Source: Tranzscheliella williamsii (Eukaryota; Basidiomycota; Ustilaginomycetes; Ustilaginales; Ustilaginaceae). From it: a stretch of DNA of 64,000 nucleotides. This document shows, one piece after another, positions 40,431 to 51,035 of this stretch. Numbering within the stretch: the stretch's first letter is position 1; every line of letters begins with the position of its first letter. The DNA is taken from the NCBI GenBank assembly GCA_023212725.1, contig JALBYF010000026.1, forward strand, positions 62,001-126,000, given 5' to 3'. A program made the position numbers and the translations under genes. The notes under the pieces were generated by a model. The model did no database searches. It had not been told where the DNA came from and saw only the letters and a program-made list of their open reading frames with translations.

Positions 40431-42138
40431 CTAAGTGGCGTCGTGGGCCTCCTTGTCCGAGGCGTGGTCTTCCGAAGGGGTCTTGGCGGACAGGGGCAGC
40501 TGGGTGACAGCGTCGTAGTCCATATCGCGGTCGGGGTTCTGGAGGCTGGCGGCCGCGGTGCTGTGCTTGACACGCTGGTCGCGTCGCTCAAAATAGACGA
40601 TGAGGAGGGCGATGGCGGTGGTGACAACTGAGAGCGGCAACATGCTGATGAAGCCGTTGCGGTAGCGCGGGGCGTCGGTGGCGGGCCAGAGGACGATATT
40701 CCACCAGGAGTTGACGACGTTGGAAAAGACATTCATCCCGGCCAGCACCACGGCACGCTCCTGCTCGTCGTCGGCGCACACCAGGTTCGCCCAGGCAAAG
40801 TTGGTTGCCTGGCCCATGTAGCCGAAGCCCTGGATGGCAAACGCGAAAAACTTGGCGCCGTACGGGATGTCCCAGACAAGAAGCATGATGGAGGAGATGC
40901 TTACGACAACGCCCATGAGCGGATTCACCCACCAGCGCGAGCGCGTGTAGTCGGTGGCGTACGCAGCGCCGAGCGTCGAGACAATGGCTACGGCAATGAG
41001 CGCAAGCGGGTAGTAGTTGATCTTGTCCTTGCTGAAGTTGAGCGATCGGATCCAGAAGCCCATGATGCTGTTGATGCCGGCCGACTCGAGCATGCTGCCA
41101 AAGCCAAAGAGGGCGCCGAAGCAGTAGACATGCCAGCGCCCAAAGACGCGGCGGATAAGGTTCCAGGACATCTTGGTAGGCTCGTGGTAGGGAAGCCTCT
41201 CGACGGCCAGCTGACGCTCTTCTTCGGTGAGAAACCAGGCCTTGGTCTTGCGCGGAGTGTCGGGGAAGAAGATAAAGCCAAAGAGGGCGACAGGCAGGGC
41301 GATGGCAAAGTCAATGATAAACAGCCACTGGTAGGATTTGAGGCCGAGATGGCCGTTCATGGTCTGCGAGATGCGGCCCTGCATGACCCCGGACCAGAGC
41401 GAACCCATTTGAGCAAATGTGGAAAAGACGCCGGAACGCTTGCCCAGCTCGGTCTCCTTATACCACGAACCGAGCACCCAGTGGCAGCCGGTGAAGGTAG
41501 AGCTCTCAAAGAGCGCCTGGAAGAAGCGGATGACCATCACGTGCTCGGGCGTCTTGGCGGCGGCGAGACAGGCAGAAAGAATGCCCCACACCGCACCACA
41601 CAGCGGCAGCCAGATACGCGGTGGGACGACCTGGATGATGAGATTGTTGGGCCACAGGCCGATGATGTAGCCCGCAGTAAAGATCGATTGCACTTGATTG
41701 AACTGATCGCCCTTGAAGTGCAGATCTTCGGCCATCCCGGTCAGATAGGCATTTCCGAAGTTGGCTCGCTGCGTTCCGAAAGCCATCGAGTCAGCAGCTG
41801 CACTGTCTCCTAACCCGACCTTACTACACGCAGATGCAGCGCGGGATTAACTTACGTTGAGATACTAGAAGCGAGAAAGCACAGCAAGCAGGTGAAGGGG
41901 CGTGGGAGAAAGCGTAAACGGCGGAAGCGTAAACGGAGGAAGCGAGCAAGTCAGCGTTACATTCGCATACGCGGCAATAATGAGGACAAGCGGACGGTGA
42001 GCAACTCACGTTAGAAAGGTACTGCAGACAGCAGAAGGAAAGAACGACGGCGTCAATCTTCCAAAGCAGACGTTGTTCTGCCTTGGACGATGGCTTCTCG
42101 CCCCAGAGGAAGACGCGGGTTTTGCCGAGCACTCCCAT
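40431..42138 (-). CDS. DAL5-family (anion:cation symporter) major facilitator transporter, three exons with a micro-exon
   Basis: Exons 42138-42010, 41864-41856 (9 nt, encoding YLN) and 41768-40431 give 491 aa. Introns of 145 and 87 nt have GTGAGT...CTAG and GTAAGT...GCAG ends, all in phase 0. Splicing yields CLQYLSN-YLN-RANFGNAYLTGM, the YLDRxNxxNA-type motif of the first transmembrane region in DAL5/Liz1/Tna1 transporters. About twelve hydrophobic segments follow, including FTAGYIIGLWPNNLI, PPRIWLPLCGAVWG, RFFQALFESSTFTG and LGSWYKETELGKRSG. Starting at the ATG at 41786 instead would lose the first helix. The family imports vitamins or ureides (pantothenate, nicotinate, biotin precursor, allantoate); the substrate cannot be read from the sequence. 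Confidence 0.87.
41856..41864 (-). other. 9-nt micro-exon of the DAL5-family transporter
   Basis: TATCTCAAC (Tyr-Leu-Asn) is preceded by the acceptor TTCTAG and followed by the strong donor GTAAGT. Including it links exons 1 and 3 in frame and restores a conserved family motif; skipping it would delete three residues without a frameshift. Confidence 0.75.
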
Positions 42139-44776
42139 GGTACTGTCCAGGCGCCCGGGCAAAAGCACCGAGTTGGAGTTGGCGGAACTAGCGATAATGT
42201 AGGCGGACTGGACGATGATCGAGGCGAGGCAGGCGTTCGCGGCTAGCAGATGGGATGCCGAGAAGCTTTAAAAACACTGCGAACCAAGCTCGATGGGTCC
42301 GCTCGACTATGAGCTTGAGGTGGTTGGTATCAGATTATATAGACGGAAGGACGAGGGGAAAGTGGGACCGGAGATCCATGCTGTTGTTTGCGTACAGCGG
42401 CGATGGTGGTATGAGTGCTATCAGCCGACATTTCCAATCAGGCACAGGAGGAAGCTCAGCGGCGTATCATGCTCTGCATGGTTCGGGATAATGGACAAGA
42501 GGGAGCCATGCACGCGCTATCAACCAAAATAATACTATGGGGCTGATAAAGATGCGCAGGCAAGTCAAGCTAGATGGAAGCGGTGGCGCGTCTTCGAGTC
42601 ATTTGCATACACTCGGCCGCTTGGCTTGTTTTATGGTTAGCCTCACCTTGACGCCGTCGTAACCCATTGAACAGCAGACCAGCAAGCGCAAAGAACACAC
42701 CGCATCGCGATAGCCGCACACAGCAGCTGCCTGTTGGCACTGGCCCCCTCCGTGGCCTGTGCTGCGCTTATCCAGCAAGGATAGCCGGCCAGAACCAAAA
42801 GACAGATTCTTACACCGCTCGGTCCGAAGCGAGCCATCTTTTGTCACGGAGATTCGCCTGGTCTCTTCGGACTTGAGCAGGCTCAGCGACACTGACCCGT
42901 CGCTCGCTCGATAGCCGACCAACGTAAAGAATGGATACTGTAGCTTGCAAAGTCAAGTAGCTGATCTTGCTCCTATCCAGGCGCACTTCTTGCCTTACCT
43001 CATGAGCCCTATCGCGTTCCCATGCTGGCCGTCTGGGCCACCTCACTTTGACTTTAGTAGTTTGGCGATAGCTGGCTTATCCAGCCAATGCATCAAAATA
43101 AGCACAAGCAAACTGACGATGCGCTTTTCATATACCACCGATAAGCACTTTCAGCAAAGGCCGGTGAAGACACCGTCACTCCCAGTTGTCGCCTCTCCTG
43201 CAGTCGCACATCGGAATTAGGATCCAGCAGGCTCGTAATTCCGACACCCGGGATTAGCACCACCGCCTCTTTCCTCAAGCATCCTCCTCGCCCCTGCTGA
43301 CCCGCATGACATCCCTCCCTTATCGCGCATATACCCCGCAATCTCGCCCTGCACGGCTGCCTGCTGCAGACAGACTTCTGATCCGAGTCTGGTCCATTGG
43401 CTTCATTCAGACAGCGTCACGCGGACAGTCGCCACACCGAATCTGTCGTGGAAAATGTCTTGCTGTCAACTGACACGCCGCACGCAAAAAGGATGGCAAT
43501 AGCTGGCTTACTCATAACTTGACAGCCCAAATGGTAAGTCAGCCGGACGTCAAGGCAGCACCGCCGTTCAGATAGTCTCACAGACATAGCAGAAAACACA
43601 CGGATGGCGAGGAGGAGTTGCAACAGCCCGTCTGGAACACTAGCTGTAAAGAGAACAACGATCAAAGCAGCCATAAGCGTGGCTAACTTTACATCTGGCT
43701 GAGCCTTTTTGCCGCCTCCTTTTCGGGTCTAACAAGTGGAACCAAGAAATTGGTTCTAACATCCATGCTAAACGGCTTCTATTCGTACGGTAGTTAACTT
43801 CCCCTTCAGAATTCGCTTGACGTCATCATTCTTTTCGAGTCTAAACGATCTTCTTGACCGCGGCGTTAAGCGACACCGCCACGCTCAAGCGGGGACACGG
43901 CATCGTCAAGTTAGGTTCCTAGTCTTCGCTGAAGAGGTAGAAAATGCTAGACATTGGCTCTGCACGGCGAATGACGTGCTTGCAGTTCGCTGCTTTGCTT
44001 CGCAGTCCACACGCTGTGAGGTGGAGAGCAGCGCCGCACTGCGCACCGCTTCGAGATACTGACACTGTGACTCAACGTATAGGTGAGTGGAGTGTGCGTG
44101 TCACTCGCCCAATGACATCGCTCGCGGGCAGGATGAGCAGAGCTGAGACAAATGGTGAACCGCTCTGTGAGTAGCAGGTGAGCCAAGGGGGAGCGTGAAC
44201 CCTCCCGACCAGATGGCGGAACACACGCAACCCCGCTCTAAGCACAAGGTCATTGCCGTTCACAGTTGCCGTAGCGGTCTTCGAAATATAGGACAAGCGG
44301 CTTAGTCAAACGAGTCGCTGTAAGCCTTGAGGTTGGCAGCGTGACGCAGCAGGACATATGCCGTTCCGCCATTCAGCGACATGCCTACAGATCCACATTT
44401 TCTCGTTTGGCAGCGGCTAGTGTGCCCTGAACGGATGCAGCACCGCACTTTTCCCATGCCGTGGGTAAGACCCCGGTTTTGCTTCGAATTCACGCCCTAC
44501 TTTGGAAGAATGGCTGGGCCGACTGTCATACTGCGCGTAATCGAGGCTGTGCTCAGTCGGCTTCCACGGCCATTGAAGGTCGCAATGACCTAGAGGACGA
44601 GCGAACATGGAGGAAGCTTCACAAGAAGCTCCCTCGATCAGCCATCATACGGCGCCTGTAGATCGCATGCCTACTTCTCGGCCCCTCTCAAGCCAGAGCC
44701 GCCCGAGGAAGTATATATATCCACATCTGGTCCGACAGCGACGCACGACACCTCATACCGCGCCCTCCGCAACCTG
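42139..44776. other. Long divergent intergenic region
   Basis: 2.6 kb between the DAL5-family transporter and the Rds1-like gene, transcribed apart. A TATATA run near 42335 (about 200 bp upstream of the transporter ATG) could serve the minus-strand gene. I found only short frames without family character and no terminal repeats, so it reads as regulatory or decayed sequence. Confidence 0.45.
44712..44719 (+). promoter_or_regulatory. TATA box of the Rds1-like gene
   Basis: TATATATA lies about 58-65 bp before the ATG at 44777. A canonical TATA element this close suggests a strongly inducible gene. Confidence 0.65.
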
Positions 44777-46177
44777 ATGATCATGAAGCTTACATCCGCC
44801 GTTGTTCTCGGCCTTGCTGCCGCTTCTTCCAGCAGTGCCATCCCGATGGCCCGCCGACAGACCAGCGCTGACCCTGTTTTGACCACCTTGCTTCCCACAC
44901 CCGCTGCCGGATCCACAACTGCGACTGGCTCTGGTTCGAGTCGTCCGACTTTCTCCACAGCCAGCGCTTCTTCGAGCAGCAGCAGCGTAAGTGCTGCCCC
45001 AAGCGCCACTGGTACTACTGCCGGTGGCGGATCCTCCGGCTTGAATGATACGCAGATCCTGCAGTACGCTTTGACACTCGAGCATCTCGAGGCTGCCTTC
45101 TACAACCAGTCTCTGGGCAAGCTTTCTGCTTCGGCCTTCCAGGAGGCTGGGTACAACGAGTCGGTCCGAAACCAGATCTACTCGATCGGACGGGATGAAG
45201 CGGCACACGTCGACTTCCTGACAACAGCGCTCGGCGACGACGCGATCGCCGCGTGCACGTACAACTTCTCGGCCGTCACCGATGTGCCTTCGTTCCTGGC
45301 GACGGCTCAGGTGCTGGAGGGTGTTGGCGTGAGCGCGTACCTGGGCGCAGCCCAGAGCATTACCAACAAGACGTATCTGGAGGCGGCGGGGTCGATCCTC
45401 ACTGTTGAGGCACGGCATGCGTCGTACCTGGCTTCGCAGACGAGCGAAGGGGGTAACGCGATCCCGGGCGCGTTCGACACGCCGCTGGACGAGCAGCAAG
45501 TGTATTCGCTGGCGGCGCCGTTCATCAGTGCCTGTTCCACGAGCGGCGGGCTGGGGCTAACTTCGTTCCCGGCGTTGACGCTCGGCAACAGCAGCGTCAC
45601 GCCGGGCCAGCAGGTGACCGTCTCGTACGCGTCGGCCAACAATGCGACCGGCTCGTCGTCCAACGGCACTGCGTCCAACGGCACGGCGGACGCGGCGCAG
45701 CCGGCCAACGCGACGCAGGGCCAGACGTTCATCGCGCTGATCCAGGGCGTAGGCGCGCCCACCTTCCTCCCCGCCCCTGAGAGCGGCGCCCAGCTCACCC
45801 TGCCCGCCAACCTGACGGGCGGCCAGCTCTACGCCATCCTCACCGCAACCAACGACTCGGTCACCGACGACAACACGCTCGCCGGCCCCGCAGCCGCCTA
45901 CGTCAACATCCCCCTCCCCGACGCCCCCGACGCCACCGCCACCGCCGACAGCTCCTCCCCCGCTGCTACCCCAGCCCCTAGTCCCACCGCTACCTCAGCT
46001 TCCCCCGCCGCATCCTCCGCCTCCGCCTCCTCCGCTTCGTCCTCAGCGTCCGAGTCCATCAGCCTCAGCCCCTCCGATTCCGTCGTGACATCGGATCCCG
46101 CCGGACCCACCTCCACCGGCTCCGCTTCCATCCTAGGCGGCCTCACCAACCTACCCACCCCCACCGCCAGCGCATAA
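44777..46177 (+). CDS. Secreted ferritin-like (Rds1-type) protein
   Basis: Single exon, 466 aa. A second in-frame ATG two codons on (MKLTSAVVLGLAAASSSS) could be the true start. The N-terminus is a signal peptide. A Ser/Thr-rich linker leads to a ferritin-like four-helix domain at about residues 90-230, with paired metal-ligand-like residues: LEHLEAAFY, RDEAAHVDF and EARHASYL. A beta-rich region with several N-glycosylation sequons follows, then a C-terminal Ser/Ala/Pro/Thr-rich tail. The layout matches fungal Rds1 stress-response proteins, reported to respond to nutrient and sexual-development signals. Iron binding is not shown for most of them. A TATA box lies close upstream. Confidence 0.85.
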   Translation: MIMKLTSAVVLGLAAASSSSAIPMARRQTSADPVLTTLLPTPAAGSTTATGSGSSRPTFSTASASSSSSSVSAAPSATGTTAGGGSSGLNDTQILQYALTLEHLEAAFYNQSLGKLSASAFQEAGYNESVRNQIYSIGRDEAAHVDFLTTALGDDAIAACTYNFSAVTDVPSFLATAQVLEGVGVSAYLGAAQSITNKTYLEAAGSILTVEARHASYLASQTSEGGNAIPGAFDTPLDEQQVYSLAAPFISACSTSGGLGLTSFPALTLGNSSVTPGQQVTVSYASANNATGSSSNGTASNGTADAAQPANATQGQTFIALIQGVGAPTFLPAPESGAQLTLPANLTGGQLYAILTATNDSVTDDNTLAGPAAAYVNIPLPDAPDATATADSSSPAATPAPSPTATSASPAASSASASSASSSASESISLSPSDSVVTSDPAGPTSTGSASILGGLTNLPTPTASA

Positions 46178-46368
46178 ACATGCTCCTCAGCCCGTCCGTC
46201 CCCTCGCTTCCACTCGCATCCTCGCGAACGTGTTCTCATAGCACACCGTCGCCCCCTGATGTGTAGTCGCTCTTTGTACTTTTTCTATTTTAGTTCCTGT
46301 GGATGCGTAATGCCACATGTGCCGTGCAAGACGAGGGCGGGTTGGGTGCTGTGCATTGTGGTTAGGAC

Positions 46369-48024
46369 CTAGAAGTCGAAGTCTTGAGCGCGGTCGCTTG
46401 TGAAGCGGGCGGCAGGGGGTGGTTTGTGGCGGTGCGGGCGGGCGCGGGTGTCGAGCTCGACCTGCGGGGGTTCTGCAGCGGCGAGGCCGCGCTGGCGGAG
46501 GGCGGCGAGGCCTACGAGTTTGGGTTTTGCGGGCTGGGGAGTGGGGGTGGTGGTAGCGGGTGGCTTGGGTTGTGGGGCGGGGGTTGCGGGGGCGTTGCGG
46601 CGCTCGGGGGCGGGGGGGTCGATGTCGAGGTGGAGGGTCTCGATGACGAGGCGCTTGCGACGGACCTTGAAGGCGAGGTTGTTCTCGGCGCCGCCGGCGC
46701 CGCCTGCGCCGTGGGCGCGCGCGGGGGCGCCGGTGCCCATCCCGCGCAGGACGGACGCGCGGACGGAGGGGTTGGTGAGCACGCCCACCGCCGGCGTCCG
46801 CAGCACGCGCAGCGCGCCCGTGTACGCCCCGAACGCACCGCGCAGCACCGCCGACCCCCCAAATGCACTCAACCCCAACGCCGCATCCACACTGTGCACC
46901 ACCCGGTGTGCCACGTTCCCCCCTCCCCCGCCGCTCAGCAGCGACGCCGACAGCGTCACCACTGCCACCACCACCACCGCACCCGGCCCAGCTCCCCCCT
47001 CACCTAGCGCCAGCCCGCGCACGACCCGCTTGAGCCGCACCAAAAACCGGACCACCTGCTCACCCACCCCCTCCCCCGCCCGGACCGTCCACAGCGGCGA
47101 CCCAAGCGCACGCACCGAAATCCGCAGCACTGGCGCAGGCGTCCCAGGTGCCGATGCGCGCATCTGGTCCCGACACCTCACCGCGGCCGCCTCAATCTGC
47201 TGGATCGCCGCCTCGTACGCGTTCGCACGCGCGCCGTCCGCCGCTGGCCCAATCTCGACCGTGTACAGGTCGCCGTCGTCCCGCGCCTTCTGCAAGACAC
47301 GCGGCGAGATGCGCCGGCTGAGGTCAAATGTGCTGCAAAAGGGGATCTCTTCGACGGCGGCGTTGCGGCTCGCGGGCGTGTTGACGGTAGTGCTGAACTG
47401 CTTCATCTTTTCGTAGCGCCAGGCAATCCTCATCTCTTTCTGGCGTTGCGACGACGCGGCCGTATCCTCCCCTGAGGGCGGGCGCGGGGCGCCATTGTCG
47501 GGTTCGTCGTCATCAGGAACGACGTGCAACGGCTCTGAGGGACCGGACAAAGAGGCAGCGTGGGTCGACTGACTGGACGAGGAAGCGACATGGCTGGCGA
47601 GGCCAGCAAGCTGCTGGTCGTCCAGATCGCCAGCTCTGGCCATGAGTGCCTGGGCGAAGTCATCCACGTCGGGGCCGATCAGCACGCCTCGATGCCGGGA
47701 GGCGATGCCCTGAGCGACAGAGTATCCGAGGAGAAGGTCGAGGTAGGGCTCGGCAGCGCTGCGAGCCACGTGGTCAGACTCCGCGGATGAGGCTGCGGTG
47801 GAGGAGGAGGCGCCGGCCTGGGCTGCAGACAGAGCGGCGGTGCCGGTAGCGGGGAGAAGCGCAAGAACGGAGCCGGAAGGAAGACCTCCACCGGAGAGGA
47901 TGTCGTCGAGCGCGGGCACACCCGTGGAGACCAGCGGCACGGGCGAAGAGAACGATGACGGCCGCACACCCGCCGGCAGCGGCGCTGTCTGGGCGGCCGT
48001 GCCACGCTTCTTGAACGACGACAT
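46369..48024 (-). CDS. ELP4: Elongator complex protein 4 (PAXNEB domain)
   Basis: Single exon, 551 aa, from the ATG at 48024 (MSSFKKRGTAAQT). The RecA-like fold of Elp4 is recognisable: STGVPALDDILSGGGLPSGSVLAL near residues 32-55, a degenerate P-loop, then MRIAWRYEKMKQF and FCSTFDLSRRI. The C-terminal block KVRRKRLVIETLHLDIDPP and the acidic/aromatic end DFDF are typical. Elp4 forms the Elp456 hexamer of Elongator, which modifies wobble uridine 34 of tRNAs. Gly/Ala/Ser insertions lengthen it compared with yeast. It is convergent with the Rds1-like gene, about 190 bp apart. The frame continues three codons upstream of the ATG without another ATG. Confidence 0.9.
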   Translation of the reverse strand: MSSFKKRGTAAQTAPLPAGVRPSSFSSPVPLVSTGVPALDDILSGGGLPSGSVLALLPATGTAALSAAQAGASSSTAASSAESDHVARSAAEPYLDLLLGYSVAQGIASRHRGVLIGPDVDDFAQALMARAGDLDDQQLAGLASHVASSSSQSTHAASLSGPSEPLHVVPDDDEPDNGAPRPPSGEDTAASSQRQKEMRIAWRYEKMKQFSTTVNTPASRNAAVEEIPFCSTFDLSRRISPRVLQKARDDGDLYTVEIGPAADGARANAYEAAIQQIEAAAVRCRDQMRASAPGTPAPVLRISVRALGSPLWTVRAGEGVGEQVVRFLVRLKRVVRGLALGEGGAGPGAVVVVAVVTLSASLLSGGGGGNVAHRVVHSVDAALGLSAFGGSAVLRGAFGAYTGALRVLRTPAVGVLTNPSVRASVLRGMGTGAPARAHGAGGAGGAENNLAFKVRRKRLVIETLHLDIDPPAPERRNAPATPAPQPKPPATTTPTPQPAKPKLVGLAALRQRGLAAAEPPQVELDTRARPHRHKPPPAARFTSDRAQDFDF

Positions 48025-48608
48025 GGGCGCCACTTGGTTGCGAGGCTATGACAACGGAGTTAGCAGTCCGAGGCGAGGTGACCAAGAGGATCAGGTGGAG
48101 GAGCAAGCTTCACCGCGCTGGAAGAAAAGGTTACAACGGCGGGATCGGGAGGGAAAAGCGATCGGCTACGGATCGGGGATGGATAGGGAGGAGGCGTATA
48201 AGCTCGAGCGAGCTTGGTAGTTGAGCTAGCGGGAGTGAAGTATTGAGATCGCAAGCGGAAGTCCGTTTCCTCTGACAACGCCGACACGCCTTCACACCCA
48301 CTCATGAAGACGGCACGCCACTCACAGCATACGATATCGCCACGGCAACACAGCACACAAGGAGATACGCATGTACGTGTATCAGCACACGCTTTTAGGG
48401 AGTCTTACAAGAAAGCTCTGTTGCTCTGCGAACGGCATTATGAGGTGGATGTGGCGTGAGTGGGTCAGAGTGTGAATAGGAGGTGGGGTGTGGCGTGTGG
48501 GCGAATGAGGGCCGCCGCAAGTGCGGGCGCGGGCTGTAAAGAGATAAAACGCGGACGGGGCGGGGGCTAGCTCGACCGCCCCGCAACTGTGCGCGATCGA
48601 CTGCGACA
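48025..48608. other. Divergent promoter region, ELP4 / small secreted protein
   Basis: 584 bp between two divergent ATGs. Just upstream of the secreted-protein ATG the sequence GAGATAAAACGCGG is only weakly TATA-like. No gene seen. Confidence 0.5.
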
Positions 48609-49220
48609 ATGGATCTCAAGATGAATCTCAAGATGGTGCTGCTCGCTGTCCTGCTCATCGGCGGGACGCAAGGCAAGACAGACGACGACGACGACGACGA
48701 CGACGTCCCAAACGGCTCCCTGGGCGTGGTTGACGACGCGACATGGAAGAAGCACTGCTCGCCGGCAGCACAGCCGAAGTACCTGTGTGCGCACCGCCTC
48801 AATCCGTGGGACCACTACTTGGTGGAAAACCCCAATGACCTGGTCTGGTCCGGCCAGAAAAACTGTAAGCCTGGCCCGCGTCTCCTCACCCACGGATATA
48901 GCTGACCCGCCTTCTGGCCGCGTACCACAGTCTTCTCCCTCACCTGCGAGGCCGGCATGATGCTCGTCAGAAGCCCGGACACTCCGGAAGTTCCACCTCT
49001 CGTGGTCTTAGGCCCTGCCATGGACGGTGCCGCCACCTGCTGCCGTATCCACATATACGACGAACGCAAGGTTTGTCCCCACGAGGGCTGGGTAAGCATC
49101 TAACCCATCCCATTTCTCGCCTACCAGCCTGCGCCGTGCACCGCAATCCTATCCTACGCCGGCCAGTCCCTGCCTGTGCTGCCTTCCACGATCCAGGGCA
49201 CGTCTTGGGGTCTTGGATAA
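48609..49220 (+). CDS. Small secreted protein with Asp8 run and seven cysteines, three exons
   Basis: Exons 48609-48864, 48931-49091 and 49128-49220 give 169 aa. Introns of 66 and 36 nt (GTAAGC...CACAG and GTAAGC...ACCAG) keep phase; the second is unusually short but has a CTAAC-like branch point. The signal peptide is MDLKMNLKMVLLAVLLIGG. It is followed directly by eight Asp residues encoded by (GAC)8. The rest has seven Cys (KHCSP, YLCAH, LTCEAG, TCCRIH, VCPHEG, APCTA) and no transmembrane helix. I recognise no family. Size, secretion signal and Cys content are those of fungal secreted effectors or wall proteins, but that is inference. Exon 2 could read on to a nearby TAA if intron 2 were kept. 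Confidence 0.72.
48681..48704 (+). repeat. (GAC)8 trinucleotide repeat coding Asp8
   Basis: Eight perfect GAC codons right after the signal peptide of the small secreted protein; a slippage-prone coding repeat. Confidence 0.95.
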
Positions 49221-49803
49221 GCGCGTAGTCGGTGGGCAGTATCATAAGCTCCTCCTCGTCGTCGTTGAAGCTTAACATTGCAAGTCAGTTCGCTTGAAAC
49301 CGTCTCTGCGTCACGAATCGAAGGCAGACGATCTGCGCTGTTCTCTGGCTATGCCGCGCAGCCGAAGACTTTTTACGATGTGAATCACAGTATGAGTGCG
49401 TGTGCGTGTAAGTCCATGCCAGGCCGTGATTATGCCAGCAGAAGATGCACCATGTGCGTTGACAGTGGGAGTTCCTGGTCGTGCGGTTCACGCTTTGTGG
49501 TTAGTGTTCACAAAGTGGTGGAGGTGAGGCAGACCAGCCTGCCCAGGTTGCCGAAAGGCCGAGCGGACCTCCACCTCCATCTGTCTGTGTAAGGTGGAGG
49601 CATCTGCAAGTCCATGGAGGATGCCGCCGGCATCGCTACTGCAGGTCATCATGTCGTTGCCTTCGCTCGATGCTGGGTTATGTCCAGCGCAGGTCCTGAA
49701 CATGGGGACCTCTTGAGGTGGCATATAAAGGCCGAGCGTACAGCGCCCTTGTCCGCATCTCCTGTATCCTACATAGCCGGTCGCGCATACGCTTTTTACC
49801 ACC
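49221..49803. other. Intergenic region upstream of the aldo/keto reductase
   Basis: 583 bp between two plus-strand genes. It holds the reductase promoter with a TATA box at 49724. No gene seen. Confidence 0.55.
49724..49729 (+). promoter_or_regulatory. TATA box of the aldo/keto reductase gene
   Basis: TATAAA in GCATATAAAGGCC lies about 75-80 bp upstream of the ATG at 49804. Confidence 0.7.
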
Positions 49804-50826
49804 ATGCCGTCGCCAAAGACCTCATTGAAAGTGGTGTTCGGCTGTATGACCTTCGGCGTTGACAGTGCCGAGGGAGCGCGGGTGCATGACCTGGCGCAAT
49901 GCAGCGCGATCTTGGATATCGTTGCATCGCACGGCCATACTGAGCTCGACACGGCGCGGATGTACAGTGCCGGTACCTCGGAAGAATACCTCAGCCAGCT
50001 GGGCGTGACTAGGCAGGGCCATCCGCATGGGTTCCAGGTGGCCACCAAGTCGTTCCCCAGCGCGCGGATGCCTAGCTTTCCCACAAAGGACAGGTACACG
50101 CACAACGCGGCGGATATTGCGCGCTCCCTGGACGACAGCCTGAAGGCGCTGGGGACCGACAGCATCGATCTTTTCTACCTCCACTCGCCCGACCGGCAGG
50201 TGCCGTTCGAAGAGACGCTAGCCGCCGTCCAACAGGCGTTTGAGGCAGGCCGCTTCCGCCGGTTCGGGATCAGCAATTATCGTGCCGACGAGGTAGAGGA
50301 GATCGTCCGCATCGCCGATGCCCGCGGCTGGGTGCGTCCCGTCGTTTACCAAGGCCTTTACAACGCCATCACCCGCTCCGCCGAGCCTGAGCTCTTCCCT
50401 GTCCTTCGCAAGCACCGCATCGCCTACTACGCCTACAATCCCCTCGGCGGCGGCTTCTTCACCGGCGCTTTCTCCCCCGCCGCGCAAGTGGAAGCCGGCT
50501 CTCGCTTCGACCCAGACCGCACTCTTGGTAAGATGTACCGTAACCGCTACTGGAACGACCACTACTTTGAGGCTCTTGACCAACTCCGCCCCATCGCCCA
50601 GCTTCACCACCTCTCTCTGGCCGAAGTCGCCCTCCGGTGGCTCATGCATCACTCCGCCCTCCGCGCCGAATTTGGTGACGCTGTCATCATCGGCGCTAGC
50701 TCCACCGCCCACATCGGCCAGAATCTCGTCGATATGGAGAAAGGCCCGCTCCTCCAGGAGGTCGTGGACGCGGTCGACAAGGCCTGGGAGATCGTCAAGG
50801 CCAACGCCCCCGCTTATCATCACTAG
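49804..50826 (+). CDS. Aldo/keto reductase, AKR7 (aflatoxin-aldehyde reductase) type
   Basis: Single exon, 340 aa, ATG at 49804. It is a complete (beta/alpha)8 aldo/keto reductase. The catalytic tetrad is Asp49 and Tyr54 (ELDTARMY), Lys82 (ATKSFPS) and His127 (LHSPD). The cofactor region has GISNY and a late IIGASS block typical of NADPH binding. FGCMTFG near the N-terminus, HSPDR and AYNPLGGGFFTG place it in the AKR7 group with aflatoxin B1-aldehyde and succinic-semialdehyde reductases. It should be a cytosolic NADPH-dependent reductase of aldehydes. The physiological substrate is not deducible, and no mycotoxin cluster is nearby. Confidence 0.92.
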   Translation: MPSPKTSLKVVFGCMTFGVDSAEGARVHDLAQCSAILDIVASHGHTELDTARMYSAGTSEEYLSQLGVTRQGHPHGFQVATKSFPSARMPSFPTKDRYTHNAADIARSLDDSLKALGTDSIDLFYLHSPDRQVPFEETLAAVQQAFEAGRFRRFGISNYRADEVEEIVRIADARGWVRPVVYQGLYNAITRSAEPELFPVLRKHRIAYYAYNPLGGGFFTGAFSPAAQVEAGSRFDPDRTLGKMYRNRYWNDHYFEALDQLRPIAQLHHLSLAEVALRWLMHHSALRAEFGDAVIIGASSTAHIGQNLVDMEKGPLLQEVVDAVDKAWEIVKANAPAYHH

Positions 50827-51035
50827 TGCGCGTTGTGCCTGACTTTCCTGCCGGTAAAGTGATCCTAAATGTAGTACACGGCAAATTCCAATGCATTCCT
50901 TGTGCGCGATCGTGACCTTTGTTTAGCTCGTAGCAGCATTCCATCTTAGAACATAAGGGTATAGTAAGCGATCTGGACCGGTAAATCCAGGTGTGATATA
51001 GGCGGGAAGTCCTGCGCTAGAACCCGGCTGGGCCA

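Noticed and set aside
41769..41786. Start of the DAL5-family transporter at the ATG at 41786
   Set aside because: It omits the first transmembrane region; the spliced model from 42138 restores the family motif in phase.
46400..47416. Plus-strand frames opposite ELP4
   Set aside because: Arg/Gly/Ala-rich shadows of the GC-rich ELP4 coding strand without motifs.
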